The translations under genes and the position numbers were made by a program. The notes beneath the pieces were generated by a model. That model was not told where the DNA came from and ran no database searches. It was given only the letters and a program-made list of their open reading frames with translations. From Chamaecyparis obtusa (lineage: Eukaryota > Streptophyta > Pinopsida > Cupressales > Cupressaceae), in assembly GCA_027943335.1 (NCBI GenBank), contig BSBK01014797.1:1-64000 (forward strand): a stretch of DNA of 64,000 nt. Direction: 5' to 3'. Positions 25,753 to 36,856 of this stretch are shown in pieces (within the stretch, counting starts at the first letter, position 1; each line of letters opens with the position of its first letter).

Positions 25753-26050
25753 ATGGCGACCCCAACTCCGAGAGAGAATATTGAAGAGATAAGAAGTAGT
25801 AAATTTTCGATAGGTGGGGAAGAAAATCCCCTTACAGAAGATCTTCATCATGCTGTTAAACATCTCTGCCGAACTCTACACCAAGGGTGTCCATTTTCTC
25901 ATGGAGCTCATACAGGTAGCTTTCTGGCTGATATAACACAAATTGTTTCTGTTATAATTGGCATTGACATTGTTTTGTCTGTAAAATTAAGGTTCGGACG
26001 GTCCACCAAAAAGGGTAAAAGACAGGGATCGGGTTACATTGGAGAGAAAG
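25753..26050 (+). pseudogene. NO VEIN-like ATPase gene fragment, copy 3, internally deleted
   Basis: MATPTPRENIEEIRSSKFS and GGEENPLTEDLHHAV give a clean family N-terminus. A 2-nt loss then shifts the frame, and in the other frame SAELYTKGVHFLMELIQ continues to a donor at 25,916. From about 25,991 to 26,050 GRSTKKGKRQGSGYIGEKG matches the later ATP-lid region of the same family and ends at a donor (gagaaag|gtac). Most of the sequence between these two motifs, which carries the ATP-binding Asn region, is missing, so no ATPase activity is possible. The proteins belong to a plant nuclear family tied to vascular and auxin patterning; the assignment rests on motifs recalled from memory. Confidence 0.8.
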
Positions 26051-26071
26051 GTACACTGTCCCTGTTTCATT

Positions 26072-26260
26072 GCTAATCGTGAACCTTCTGTTATGAATTC
26101 TGATACACTATTGATGTTTCAATCATTTGTTTCATTGATGTTTCATTGCTAATCGTGAACCTTCTGTTATGAATTCTGATACACTATTGATGTTTCAATC
26201 ATTTGTTTCATTGATGTTTCATTGCTAATCGTGAACCTTTTGTTATGAATTCTGAACCAC
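26072..26260 (+). repeat. 76-bp tandem repeat, about 2.5 copies
   Basis: Units start at 26,072, 26,148 and 26,224 with gctaatcgtgaacctt. The first two are practically identical, the third is partial. It sits directly after the NO VEIN-like fragment, in what would be its intron, and looks recent. Confidence 0.95.
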
Positions 26261-27125
26261 AATACATTTGTTTCAATCACCTGGATGTTTTCTAAACTAA
26301 CCATTCATACAAGAATGTAATTTGAATTCTAACTTGACATTTTTAATTTTAAATCTAGAACCATAATTTTAAGAACAGAATTAGACTTCTGATAAAGATG
26401 GCGTCTCACAGTAGAAATGATTCTCACTCCCACGGTCTTCTTATTTTCTGATAAACTGTGTATTCCTTGGTAGTAGTGGTTGCAGCTTGTTATGTTTAGG
26501 ATTCCTTTTCTTACTGTTTCTTTTTCGTTCAGTCAATAGCATATGAAGTCACTTCAAGGATAATAGCCTTTGTATGTGACAGTCTATACTTGCATTTTCA
26601 TGAATTATCTTTAAAAACTTTGGAAAAATAAATAAAAGGCTGCATTTCATTATTCGTATAGCAGTTATATTATTATCTAGATCTATTTTTCTTTATCTTT
26701 AATGGTTCTATAAATTTAGTTGTTTTTTAGGACAGCCTATACCTTTGTTTTCTTGTATTTTTCTTTCACACATTTATGATTTGCTTCACAAGCCTTTGGG
26801 AAAATAAATGATTGCACTTCATTGTATGTAAAGTAGTTGAAAGATTGTTATAATTCTGAATTTCTTTATGCAAACGATTATATGCTATTATTAATTCTTA
26901 TTAATTTTTCAAAGTGAATGATATGTTTAAAATTGGGTTTTTTTAATTTGTTCTATTTGATATTTTTATTCTTATGTGGTGTTAGTTTGGACTGAGGTTC
27001 GATGTTGGATTGAAATATTTCCTAGTGTCTGGCACATATTCTTAGTTCAACAATGTAACTTTGCCTCTAAGTAAAACTTCTGTATTGAAGTTTTCTGAAA
27101 AGAGGATCTATACAGTTTTGAGTTT
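26261..27125. other. AT-rich non-coding stretch
   Basis: Probably decayed intron or intergenic DNA downstream of the NO VEIN-like fragment. No open frame or repeat that I can support. Confidence 0.5.
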
Positions 27126-29295
27126 TGTGTTTAATTTATGTATATTAGTGATTTTAAAATGTTAATGTTATTTTACTTTTTATATACAAAATCACAACAA
27201 ATATAACTAGTTTTAATAAATAATCAACTATACCTAATATACTCACCCTTCATTGCAGATCATTTTTTTTGTTTAAAAATTGACCAATCTATTTAAAAGG
27301 TCTTAATAATAAACCATTATTTGTTAAAAATAAGTAAGTGTAGAAATAACATTCCTTGGTTCTTATTTTCACTATCATATTTTTTTAAATCTCAAATAGA
27401 TTTTAGATTGGAATTCTATATTGTTTTACATTTATCAATATTTATTTGAAGTATAAGAATATGAAACCAAGAATTTTATAGTTTAATTGTGGAATATAAT
27501 GGTTTTTTTTAATCTGCAAATGTATTTTGTATTAAATCTAAACAAAATTGATTTCTAAGATGTCCTTAAGTTTTACATAATTTGGACAATAATGGGGACT
27601 CAACAACTCAAGTTTGCTCTATTTTGAAAACATAAGTGAATGATGAAGCCATGATTTGATAAATTTGAATTGTTTCACTTGCCATGGATTGTGGAATTAC
27701 ATTGTCAATTATAACTCAAAATTAACATGTTTGAGTTGATTGAGGAAGATCTAATAATGCATAAATTTGCAATAGATTTGAGTCATAACTTTAACTCTTT
27801 ATGAGTCACCTGGTATCAACGCTAAGTTGGATTCGAAGGGAATATGAATTACTAAGTCATCCACCAAAATAAGTGGAAGTTGATAACCCCGTTCCTTTCA
27901 AAAATGAGCTTAGTAGAGGATGTCGGAGATAGGAGATTCGAAAAGTTAGATGATGATGTTTAAAATAAATAAGTTGGAATTTATTTTAGTTGTTCTCACA
28001 AAGAATTTAGGAATTGAAAGCCCTTATGTAGAAGAGGAGCCAAATTTTGATCATAATAAAACGAGGAGAAAGTTCTCAAGGTAGCTTCTTTGAGGCTCAA
28101 GTAAAAATTGGCATTTAACCTTATAAAAGAAATTAACACAAAGAAACTAAACCAATAAATTTTATAGATGAAAGAATACTTTAACTTTTATAAAATTTAG
28201 ATAAAAAATCTAATTTATATGGCTCAAGCTTATTGACCATGTACTAATTATGTCATGAAGGTTATGAATATACTTAGAATACAAATGTGTTGTGCATATT
28301 TCTAAATAGATAGAATTCATTTTTTTTCTTATGTGCTATGAGAAAGAGGATTATGCAACAAAACTATTTCTAGAAAAGACAAAGCTAGAAAACACACCTT
28401 AATTGGTAATGCCTCTAGCTATTCGTCACACAATAATACATGTCAAGCATGCATAAGATATTTTAACATCATCTTCATAAGACATTTTTAGTGAATTCGA
28501 GAATGTCCTCCAACGGATTGGGGTGGTGTTTGAGTTTGGAAAGGGATGTGAAATAATTGCCAAAATAGTTCAAATGTACACATATTTTTGAAGTCATAAC
28601 AATTTTCTACAAATATCTTCATCGTTTCCGTTGGCAGCCTAGTGACTCTAAATCTCTCCAAATTTGCATTCCACGTAGTGATGGGCTTGCAGTTGCAGGT
28701 GAGTGGAAGGAATCCAAAATGTCTATAGTGCATGATGAAAATGGCCTCTTCTATGGCAGGCTACAAATCCTAGAAGGTTTTTATGAAGATACTCTATTTG
28801 TATTTTTCTCTACCTATCTTGGTGTGTCTCTAGTGCACCCCAGGATTCAAGACTACTATAATTTGTGGCTGGACTAGATTATGGGAAACCATAGGGTATC
28901 TAAGTGGGGATGTTGTTTGGTTTGGATAAATATTCGAACTTTTAGCAGTGGAGTCAATCACCTTCAAGTATGATCCATAGTGACCAATGGTTCTACAAGT
29001 ATTCCTAGGGTTTCTCTTCCAAACAAGGTTCTTAGGAACCTACTCCAATAGGTCATGTACTCCAACCTAATCTAGGTTGACTCTTCTTCACAACCTTGCC
29101 TAGGTCCACTCCAAGTTTCCTATTCCAATATGGCAATATGTTTCACAATAAGGAATTTCAAATTCCTTATTTGAACCTTGAACCCTTAAGACCTACCTTA
29201 GACCCACTTCCACTTTGCAATTAGGATCTCATCAAAACACTTCCATCATTCGTGTGAATGCCTTTACTGACTGTTTTCCATATAACATGAATATT
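27126..29295 (+). repeat. Direct repeat, left copy (upstream of the AP2/ERF gene)
   Basis: Starts at tgtgtttaatttatgtatat and ends at catataacatgaatatt. The same sequence recurs at 33,673-34,939. Relative to the right copy it has extra blocks at about 27,411-27,714 and 28,296-28,945, and lacks about 40 bp that the right copy carries near 34,170. It ends 11 bp before the AP2/ERF start codon, so it covers that gene's whole putative promoter. No reliable coding sequence inside. Confidence 0.85.
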
Positions 29296-29306
29296 CCTGT
29301 AAAAGC

Positions 29307-30125
29307 ATGAAAAGAAGAGGCCGGTCAAGAAAAGGGTGCATGAAAGGAAAGGGAGGTCCACAGAATGCGGAGTTCAATTACAGAGGAGTGAGGCAGCAGA
29401 CGTGGTGTAAATGGGTTGCAGAAATAAGAGAACCCAACAAAGGAAGGCGAAGGCACCTCTGGTTGGGCACTTTCAACACAGCGTATGACGCTGCGCTTGA
29501 ATATGACAGCACTGCTAAACTTCTGCGTTCCTTAATAATCCTTCCCCTCAATCTCAAAATCATAAACCTGAAAATTATGTGAGTGCTGAGATCAATGAGC
29601 AAGAAGCTGATGAATTTTTTTGCTTCACTGCCAAACCTGGACGAGCAGGTGACTGATAAACTCAATAAATTTGTTGACCCACCATTAAAGGTGGAGGATT
29701 ATAAGATTTCTAACGAAACCATGCACCCATTGTCTGACATGACTCTGAGAGAATCTAATGAGAAGTAGCAGATGACTCATGAACTCAATGACAAGCACCC
29801 AATGTCTGAATATATTTTGATGGATTATAAATCATACTATGATTATTTTTCATACTGCAACTTGAATGTTGATTATCGTTCGTGCTGGAATTGGGGTATT
29901 GATATTCCAGTGCCTGGCATGACTCTGAGAGATGGGCATCACGTGAATGATGACCTCAATGAGAAGGTTGGGGAATGCAGTTATTACATGCGGAGACAAA
30001 TATTACCAGTGAAAATGAACAATCAGGTACAGGAGAGAAGAGACATTGACAATTGGGTGATAGCACTTGCTTTTCCCCGCGAAGATCCAGTTACCACAGG
30101 CAACAGGGTAGGTGCTGGTATTTAG
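29307..30125 (+). pseudogene. DREB2-like AP2/ERF transcription factor gene, frameshifted
   Basis: From ATG 29,307 comes a basic stretch with [19 protein letters not shown], the DREB2-type lead-in to an AP2 domain. [17 protein letters not shown] and AYDAALEYD follow. Two oddities: the usual Gly after QTW is Cys (TWCKW), and RRH is inserted before LWLGTF. Near 29,515 the AP2 C-terminus continues only in another frame ([17 protein letters not shown], then [13 protein letters not shown]), a 1-nt indel. The original frame meets TGA at 29,580 and TAG at 29,766, then stays open to 30,125 through acidic and aromatic sequence that could be activation domain. An intact protein would bind DRE/CRT promoter elements in the nucleus. 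Probably a pseudogene, unless the indels are sequencing errors. Confidence 0.8.
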
Positions 30126-30770
30126 GCATTTCTTCCCACAGAAATAGTCACTGGGTTCCCCTTCATAATTCAGGCAGATATTTTGTTGGCATCCTCAAGG
30201 GAAAACATTCTTTGCGATAACAAGTGGAATAAAGGGATTCTGGACTGTATTCCGTCAGCATTTTGTGCAGCTTTCCTCTCTCTTCTATAGAGTGTGAGAG
30301 GGGCTCCTCCCTCTGCAAGATCATATTGCTTCAGATACCTCCCCATTGAAATTTGATATCCCCTCTCATCTGCGGCTAAGACAAACTCGGGAAGGCATCC
30401 AGGCCAAGCTTAGGACAGAAGAAGTTGTCTTGTGTGAACCTGAAAATGCATATTGCATGCCAATTCAATATTGCAAAATACTTCCGAGCTTTAGACAGAT
30501 ATTAGAGAAAGCAGCCGAACAAGGTTTGGAAAAGCTCTGTGGTCTAATCATATTGGAGTATTCATAATACACTTGTGCCTTGATGAATCAAGTTGTCTGG
30601 ATTTCTTGGGAGTGGATTATGTGCAAGAGGAATGGTACTCCACATGTATTCAAAGTACCGCGGGTTGGATTGCAGAGCTCTCTGAGGATTTATATGTGCA
30701 ATTGCTTTGCCTTATTGCTGATCGTTGGAACACAGGAATTTCAAGCTCTCTCTGAGATATGGTTCATCTG
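30126..30770 (+). other. Possible 3' remnant of the DREB2-like gene
   Basis: Base composition is less AT-rich than the surroundings and several overlapping frames look partly coding, for example 30,346-30,567 with CKILPSFRQILEKAAEQGL. It may be the shifted C-terminal half and 3' UTR of the AP2/ERF gene. I cannot assign a domain. Confidence 0.35.
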
Positions 30771-31054
30771 TTGATCTTATCTGCTGGGGTTCTCATGTTT
30801 TTTCAGTCCATGCATCAAACATGCATCAAATTTGTTAGTGAATTTTGCAATGAATATTTCAGGTGTTATCAATTTCTCCACTCGCTGTTGTTAAATTTTG
30901 CGAGGAATATTTCAGGTGCTCACAAAAAGTATTGTCAATATATGAATTTCAACAAAACCTCATGGCAAGTTAACATGTTGTTTTTATAAGTTCAAGAATA
31001 TTTCTTTATTACTTCGTTGGCATATTTCAATCGGTATCAGTAATACAGCATTAG

Positions 31055-32061
31055 CTCAAAAACATTATGAAATCATTTTGTTTTTATACCTAGAAATCAA
31101 GAATTGAGGTTTTCATCTTTTAAGGAAAAAATAGGATTACATTTATTGCTGAATATATCAGAATACCATTGTATGGTTTGGTGACATATCATCTTTCCAT
31201 GGAAACAAAACAACAAATTTGACATTTTCATAATTGATTAAAGTTTTGAATCTTTTTTTTCCCTCGATCTAAAATATTAATTGATGTTTGCATGATTCAT
31301 TATAGTTTTGGAACATATTTTTTGTAGGTCTGAAATATTAATTTTTTTAAATAATTCAATCCTGAAAAAAATGTTTTGGTAACAAGAAATGTATCTCTTA
31401 TTTTATCTGCTGTGTAACAAATTCATGAGCTCTAACAGATATCTAATTCACTTGTACAAAGGATGGTATTTATTTTTAATTTTTGATGTTGGTTATTAGA
31501 ATAAAATTTTGTAGTTCTTTTATTGTGTATATAGAGTATTACCTCAAAAACATTATGAAATCATTTTGTTTTTATATGCAGAAATCAAGAATTGAGGTTT
31601 TCATATTTTAGAGGAAAAAATAGGAGTATATTTATTGCTGAATATATCAGAATACCATTATGTGGAAAGTGACATATTATCTTCCCATGGAAAAAAACAA
31701 AGTTGACGTTTTCATAATTGATTATAGATTTGAAACATTTTTTCCCTGGATCTGAAATATCAATTATTTATGACATGAGACATTTTTTTTCTGAATCTTA
31801 AATATCAATTTTTTAAAATAATTCAATCGAAAAAAAAATGTTTTGGTACTACTCTATATGGTTTTAGAATAGTTGAATTTCCAAAGCAGAGGATTGTTAT
31901 GAAAAAACATATCTCTTATTTGGTGCGTGACAAATTCATGAGCTCTAACAGATATCTAATTCACTTGTACAAGGGATGGTATGTATTATTCAGATGTATC
32001 TTATTTTTAATTTTTGATGTTGGTTATTGGAATAAAATTTTGTAGCTCTTTTATTGTGTAT
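31055..32061 (+). repeat. Tandem duplication of about 490 bp
   Basis: Copy 1 (31,055-31,531) and copy 2 (31,542-32,061) both run from ctcaaaaacattatgaaatc, through tatttattgctgaatatatc and agatatctaattcacttgta, to ttttattgtgtata. Diverged by small indels. Non-coding. Confidence 0.88.
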
Positions 32062-32806
32062 AAAGTTTGATTTGTAAACTTTCATTTGTTTCAAATTATT
32101 TATTATCCTCTCAATTATGTTTCGAAACCAATTGGGAAGCTCCAGAAATTGTTGTTTCCAATTTGGAGATTTTTATAATGGTTAATAATTTTGATCCGGC
32201 TTGAATCCTTCATTTCTTTAATCAATGTTCTTAGTGTTGCATCTCTTATCTTCTTTAATATATATAACATTATTTTTATGGGTAATTTATTTTATCAACT
32301 CTGTAGCGTTTTGAATGAGAAAGGCTATTAATTAACATTAGGCTATTAATTAACATTAACATTAATAGGAAGTGATTAGTATTATATCATGATGATTTTT
32401 ACACTAAAAATAATACCAATTATGTCAAAAAAATTTATATATATGGCTACTATTTAATATTCTCTTCTGTTGTTTTTTAATTTATCTGATGCCATTTTGA
32501 TTTCTATCTAGTGCAGAGGGGTCAGGAGTTTAAACATCAAATTCGGCAACAAGTGTAGTTACTGAGCACTAATTATCAAGAAATTTTTGAAGAATCTATA
32601 CTGAAAACTCTCTGGTGGTGTATCCATGGCAAACCTATGCCATTCTGTTAAATTTGAGATCATGGTTTCATGTGTTCAACAAGAAGGAGATGGAAATTTC
32701 CTAGTCAAAAAGTTAGGATTTCCAACAATTGTCATTTAATGCCAATGCAATGCAAGGTTTCAGCTTGTGTTTGTCACTTGACTCAAGGCTTCTAAATAGA
32801 CCTCTA
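32062..32806. other. AT-rich non-coding stretch
   Basis: Contains a short direct repeat (ggctattaattaacatta, about 32,325-32,360). No gene seen. Confidence 0.5.
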
Positions 32807-32926
32807 ATGAACAAAATTAGGGAAGATCAAATGGAGGTAGGAAGTATTATAAGTTCTATCACCAACATGAACAAAATTAGGGAGGATCAAATGGAGGTAG
32901 GAAGTCTTATTAAGTTCCATCACCAA
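32807..32926 (+). repeat. 60-bp perfect-period duplication
   Basis: Two adjacent 60-bp copies begin with atgaacaaaattaggga at 32,807 and 32,867. They lie in an 80-codon open frame (32,729-32,971) in which the repeat reads MNKIREDQMEVGS twice. The 60-bp period keeps the frame, but I do not recognise the peptide and it may be chance. Confidence 0.85.
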
Positions 32927-33672
32927 CATGTGGCAACAATCGCAATGGGTGAAAAAGCAAAAAATACTTGACAAAGAAATATGAAATCTATGTCTACCAC
33001 AACGAGGGGAAACCAGAGCTAAACAAATCCTCTTATTATCAATGATCTCACACATGAAGAATTGTTTTGGTCTTTGAAGGTCATTAAAATTTATGTGTTG
33101 AATTGTTAAATATATCACTTTGTTTTGTGCACTGCACTGTAGATTAACAAATACAATATTTGACATCTAATTAAAATTTTCTTTTCACTTTCTTATGAGA
33201 CCATTATAGAGTGGTATGCATTAGAGGGTGTTTAAATTAGAGTTCCATTCATTCAAATTGTATTTGATTATATTATAATTAAAATTTTGTAACATATTTT
33301 TTTTAATTGAAATTAAAATTAAGTTTTATTAGACTAATATAAACAGTTATGTATTTATTTTAAAGTAAATATGTTATTTTTTATTAGAATTAATTTATTT
33401 ATTTTTATAAATAAATTTTTATTTTTATTTAAGAACTATGATTTTTTATATAAAGAATGATTTTATTTTTGAAAAGAATGTCATTTATTATTCCCATGAT
33501 TATTCTATTTCATTTTTATTTTGAAAAGTCAAGTATATATTATATTGATATATATTACATTGTCATTATGTTAATGGACATTCTATAATGCATTAAGAAA
33601 AACCATGTGACCTATATTTTTATTTAAATTAAATAGTTTCAAAATTATGTTTCTTACCATTTTTTAAATAGA
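32927..33672. other. AT-rich non-coding stretch
   Basis: Very AT-rich (tttatttatttttataaata-like runs). No gene or named repeat supported. Confidence 0.5.
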
Positions 33673-34939
33673 TGTGTTTAATTTATGTATATTAGTGATT
33701 TTAAGATTTTAAAAGCCCATGTTAATGTTATTTTACTTTTTATATACAAAATCACAACAAATATAACTAGTTTTAATAAATCATCAACTATACGTAATAT
33801 ACTCACCCTTCATTGCAGATCATTTTTTTTGTTTAAAAATTTACCAATTTATTTAAAAGGTCTTAATAATAAACCATTATTTTTTAAAAATAATTAAGTG
33901 TAGAAATAACATTCCTTGGTTCTTATTTTCACTATCATATTTTTTTAAATCTCAAATAGATTTTAGATTGCAAAATTAACATGGTTGAGTTGATTGGGGA
34001 AGATCTAATAATGCATAAATTTGCAATAGATTTTAGTCATAACTTTAACTCTTTAGTAGTCACATGGTATCAAGGTTAAGTTGGATTGGAAGGGAGTATG
34101 AATTACTAAGTCATCCACCAAAATAAGTGGAAGTTGATAACCTTGTTCCTTACAAAAATGAGCTTAGTTCTATAATTATGGTAGGGTTGAGAACACTTAT
34201 AGTGAAAGTAGAGGATGTCAAAGATAGGAGATTCGAGAAGTTAGATGATGATGTTTAAAATAAATAAGTTGGAATTTATTTTAGTTGTTCTCACAAAGAA
34301 TTTAGGAATTGAAAGACCTTATGTAGAAGAGGAGCCAAATTTTGATCATAATAAAGTGAGGAGAAAGTTTTGAAGGTAGCTTCTTTGAGGCTCAAGTGAA
34401 AATTGGCATTTAACCCTATAAATGAAATTAACACAAAGAAGCTAAACCAATAAATTTTATAGATGAAAGAATACTTTAACTTTTATAAAATCTAGGTCAA
34501 AAAATCTAATTTGTATGGCTCAAGCTTATTGATCATGTACTAGTTATTATATGAAGGTTATGAATATACTTGGAATACAAATGTGTTGTGTAGTGGAGTC
34601 AATCACCTTCAAGTATGATCCATAGTGACCAATGGTTCTACAAGTATTCCTAGGGTTTCTCTTCCAAACAAGGTTCTTAGGAACCTACTCCAATAGGTCA
34701 TGTACTCCAACCTAATCTAGGTTGACTCTTCTTCACAACCTTGCCTAGGTCTACTCCAAGCTTCCTATTCCAATATGGCAATATGTTTCACAATAAGGAA
34801 TTTCAAATTCCTTATTTGAACCTTGAACCCTTAAGACCTACCTTAGACCCCACTTCCACTTTGCAATTAGGATCTCATAAAAACACTTCCATCATTTTTG
34901 AATGCCTTTACTAACTATTTTCCATATAACATGAATATT
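33673..34939 (+). repeat. Direct repeat, right copy
   Basis: Second copy of the 27,126-29,295 segment, shortened by two internal deletions. It ends at the same base (catataacatgaatatt) at which the left copy meets the AP2/ERF start, but here no AP2/ERF gene follows. It could be a segmental duplication, or the two copies could be long terminal repeats of an unknown element. The ends lack a TG...CA pair, which argues against LTRs. Confidence 0.85.
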
Positions 34940-36856
34940 TTTTAAGGTTTCAACCCACTGTCAAATACCCACAATGTATTTTGTGTTATTAGGCCTAATA
35001 GGAGACCCAATTCTAGTAGCCCTCCTATTTGACTATTATGGCTCTAAAATCCAAAACTCCTTAACAACCATCAAAAAAATCATATTTTATATACCGTTTT
35101 GGTCCTACTTTAAAATGTCATGAGATGGTGTCTAGGTTTTGGGTTTGACTGTGTCAATGAGAGTTGCCTCTAAACTAGCCTACTAGGCCTAATTATGCAA
35201 GGCTTGTGTAAAACCTTCACGAGTCAAGATATTTTACCAAACCAACCACTTTTCCTAGAAGAAGACCGTCTAGGGACTCCTTCTATGCATCCATAACACT
35301 CTAGATTGCATCATACCAAGAACCAAGCCTAGGGATTCATGGAAATAATTAGAGATTTCTTTGCCTTTCTTGAAACCAAATACATCCTAAAATATACACA
35401 AATACCTAACATTCCATAAAAGGATGGCCATTTCCCATAGTAGAATGTCAGGTTATTTACATTTCTTTCCAAATCCTTTGTTTGGTTGTTTCATGGACCA
35501 GTCAAAGAAAATGAATTATTAAATCTTCCCTGATGGATTCAAGAGCACTCCAAACTAATTGGGAAAAGATCCTAACTCATCAACTTACCAAGACATACTC
35601 AAAAATTTTGAACTCCAATTAATGGAACATCACATGTCATGGTCACAGTAAGAAACAATGAATAAAATTCAGGATAAAAATGAAAAATCTTTTTGATTCA
35701 ATGCCAAAACCACCATTAACTCTTCTCTCAAGTTCTATGACCAAATAGAACTTAATTCCAATAGTTGTAACCAACTTTTGATCTTCCTAGTCGTTAAACT
35801 ACCAACAAACAACTTCTTGATGTATGCATCCTAAAATGGTCACCTAGACTTTGGGCCCCCATTCAACAATTTATGAAATCCCTGAATCAATATTTTCAAA
35901 AATCAGCATTTTATCAATTATATCAATTTCCTTGATCAAATCCTTTTATCATTTTTGATTATTTTCCTTGGGCTAACCATTTTATCCTAAGTCTTTATTT
36001 ATTTAAAATGAATATTGCCTCCCCTTTTAATAAATAAAAAGCACCCACTTTTCTTCTTATCCTAAGTTGCACAAATAAAGCATTATTCTTATTTTATAAA
36101 AAGGAAAAAAACACTTTTTGTCTCATATGGACACAAAAGTCAACTCTTATTTTCTCATTGGAGGATACTTTTGGACATGGATTGCTCCTCTTTGATGCTC
36201 CATCGTTGATTAAATCTTTTGCCTCTTAATCTCCATGGTCCATTCTTTCTCATTTCTTATAAAAGGAGAGCTCTCTTCCTCATTTGCATATCCATCTCTT
36301 TTATGTTAATGTTATGTTGCAGGTTTTCTAGGTCATTTGGAGCTCTTTGAAGAAATTCTTGCATTCAAGCTTTGAAGACATTGTTGCTGCATTTCATTTA
36401 GCTTGCTTTCTTGCTTTCATAGCTGCATAATCATGGCATTCTTAGTATAGAATTTTTTTATGCTATAGATTAATCTCACATAGTTTAATTAGGAGGGATT
36501 GTAAGACTTGTACTTTCCTTTCATAGCCTAGTTTGCACTTTCATTTTCATAGACTAGCTTGCATCCTCATTCTTAGCTTACATGCATGATATTTCCATTT
36601 GATTCTTTGGAGATATTGGCATTCTTTCCCTTATCTTCACTTGAATCTCTCATTGAATGGTTGACTAGCAAGGTCATTAATTTTATTAGCTCTAGCTGAG
36701 AGCAATTTTACAATCTTGCAACTCCATACATAGAGAGCTCTAGGTCGCTATTGAAGGCTTCCCTTTCATGGATTTCTTTTGATGTAATGACTTAGAGAAG
36801 TGCACTACTTTTGTGTGTATATTTTTGGTGCCCACCATGGGGCGCCAAATTAAAAC
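34940..36856 (+). other. Non-coding, LTR-like sequence ending at a PBS-like motif
   Basis: No open frames. The last part has a possible promoter and leader feel (ttataaaaggagagctctct at about 36,258), and at 36,828-36,848 there is ttggtgcccaccatggggcg. That resembles the GGCGCCCACCGTGGGG sequence often found right after the 5' LTR in plant Ty3/gypsy elements. I read it as the end of a truncated gypsy LTR abutting the copia fragment. The LTR start was not found. Confidence 0.4.

Noticed and set aside
32729..32971. 80-codon frame with an internal in-frame 60-bp repeat as a gene
   Set aside because: No recognisable protein and no supporting neighbours; recorded only as a repeat.
27126..34939. 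The direct repeats as LTRs of an element carrying the AP2/ERF gene
   Set aside because: The copies lack TG...CA ends, no PBS or polypurine tract is seen inside, and no target duplication was found; kept only as a direct repeat.
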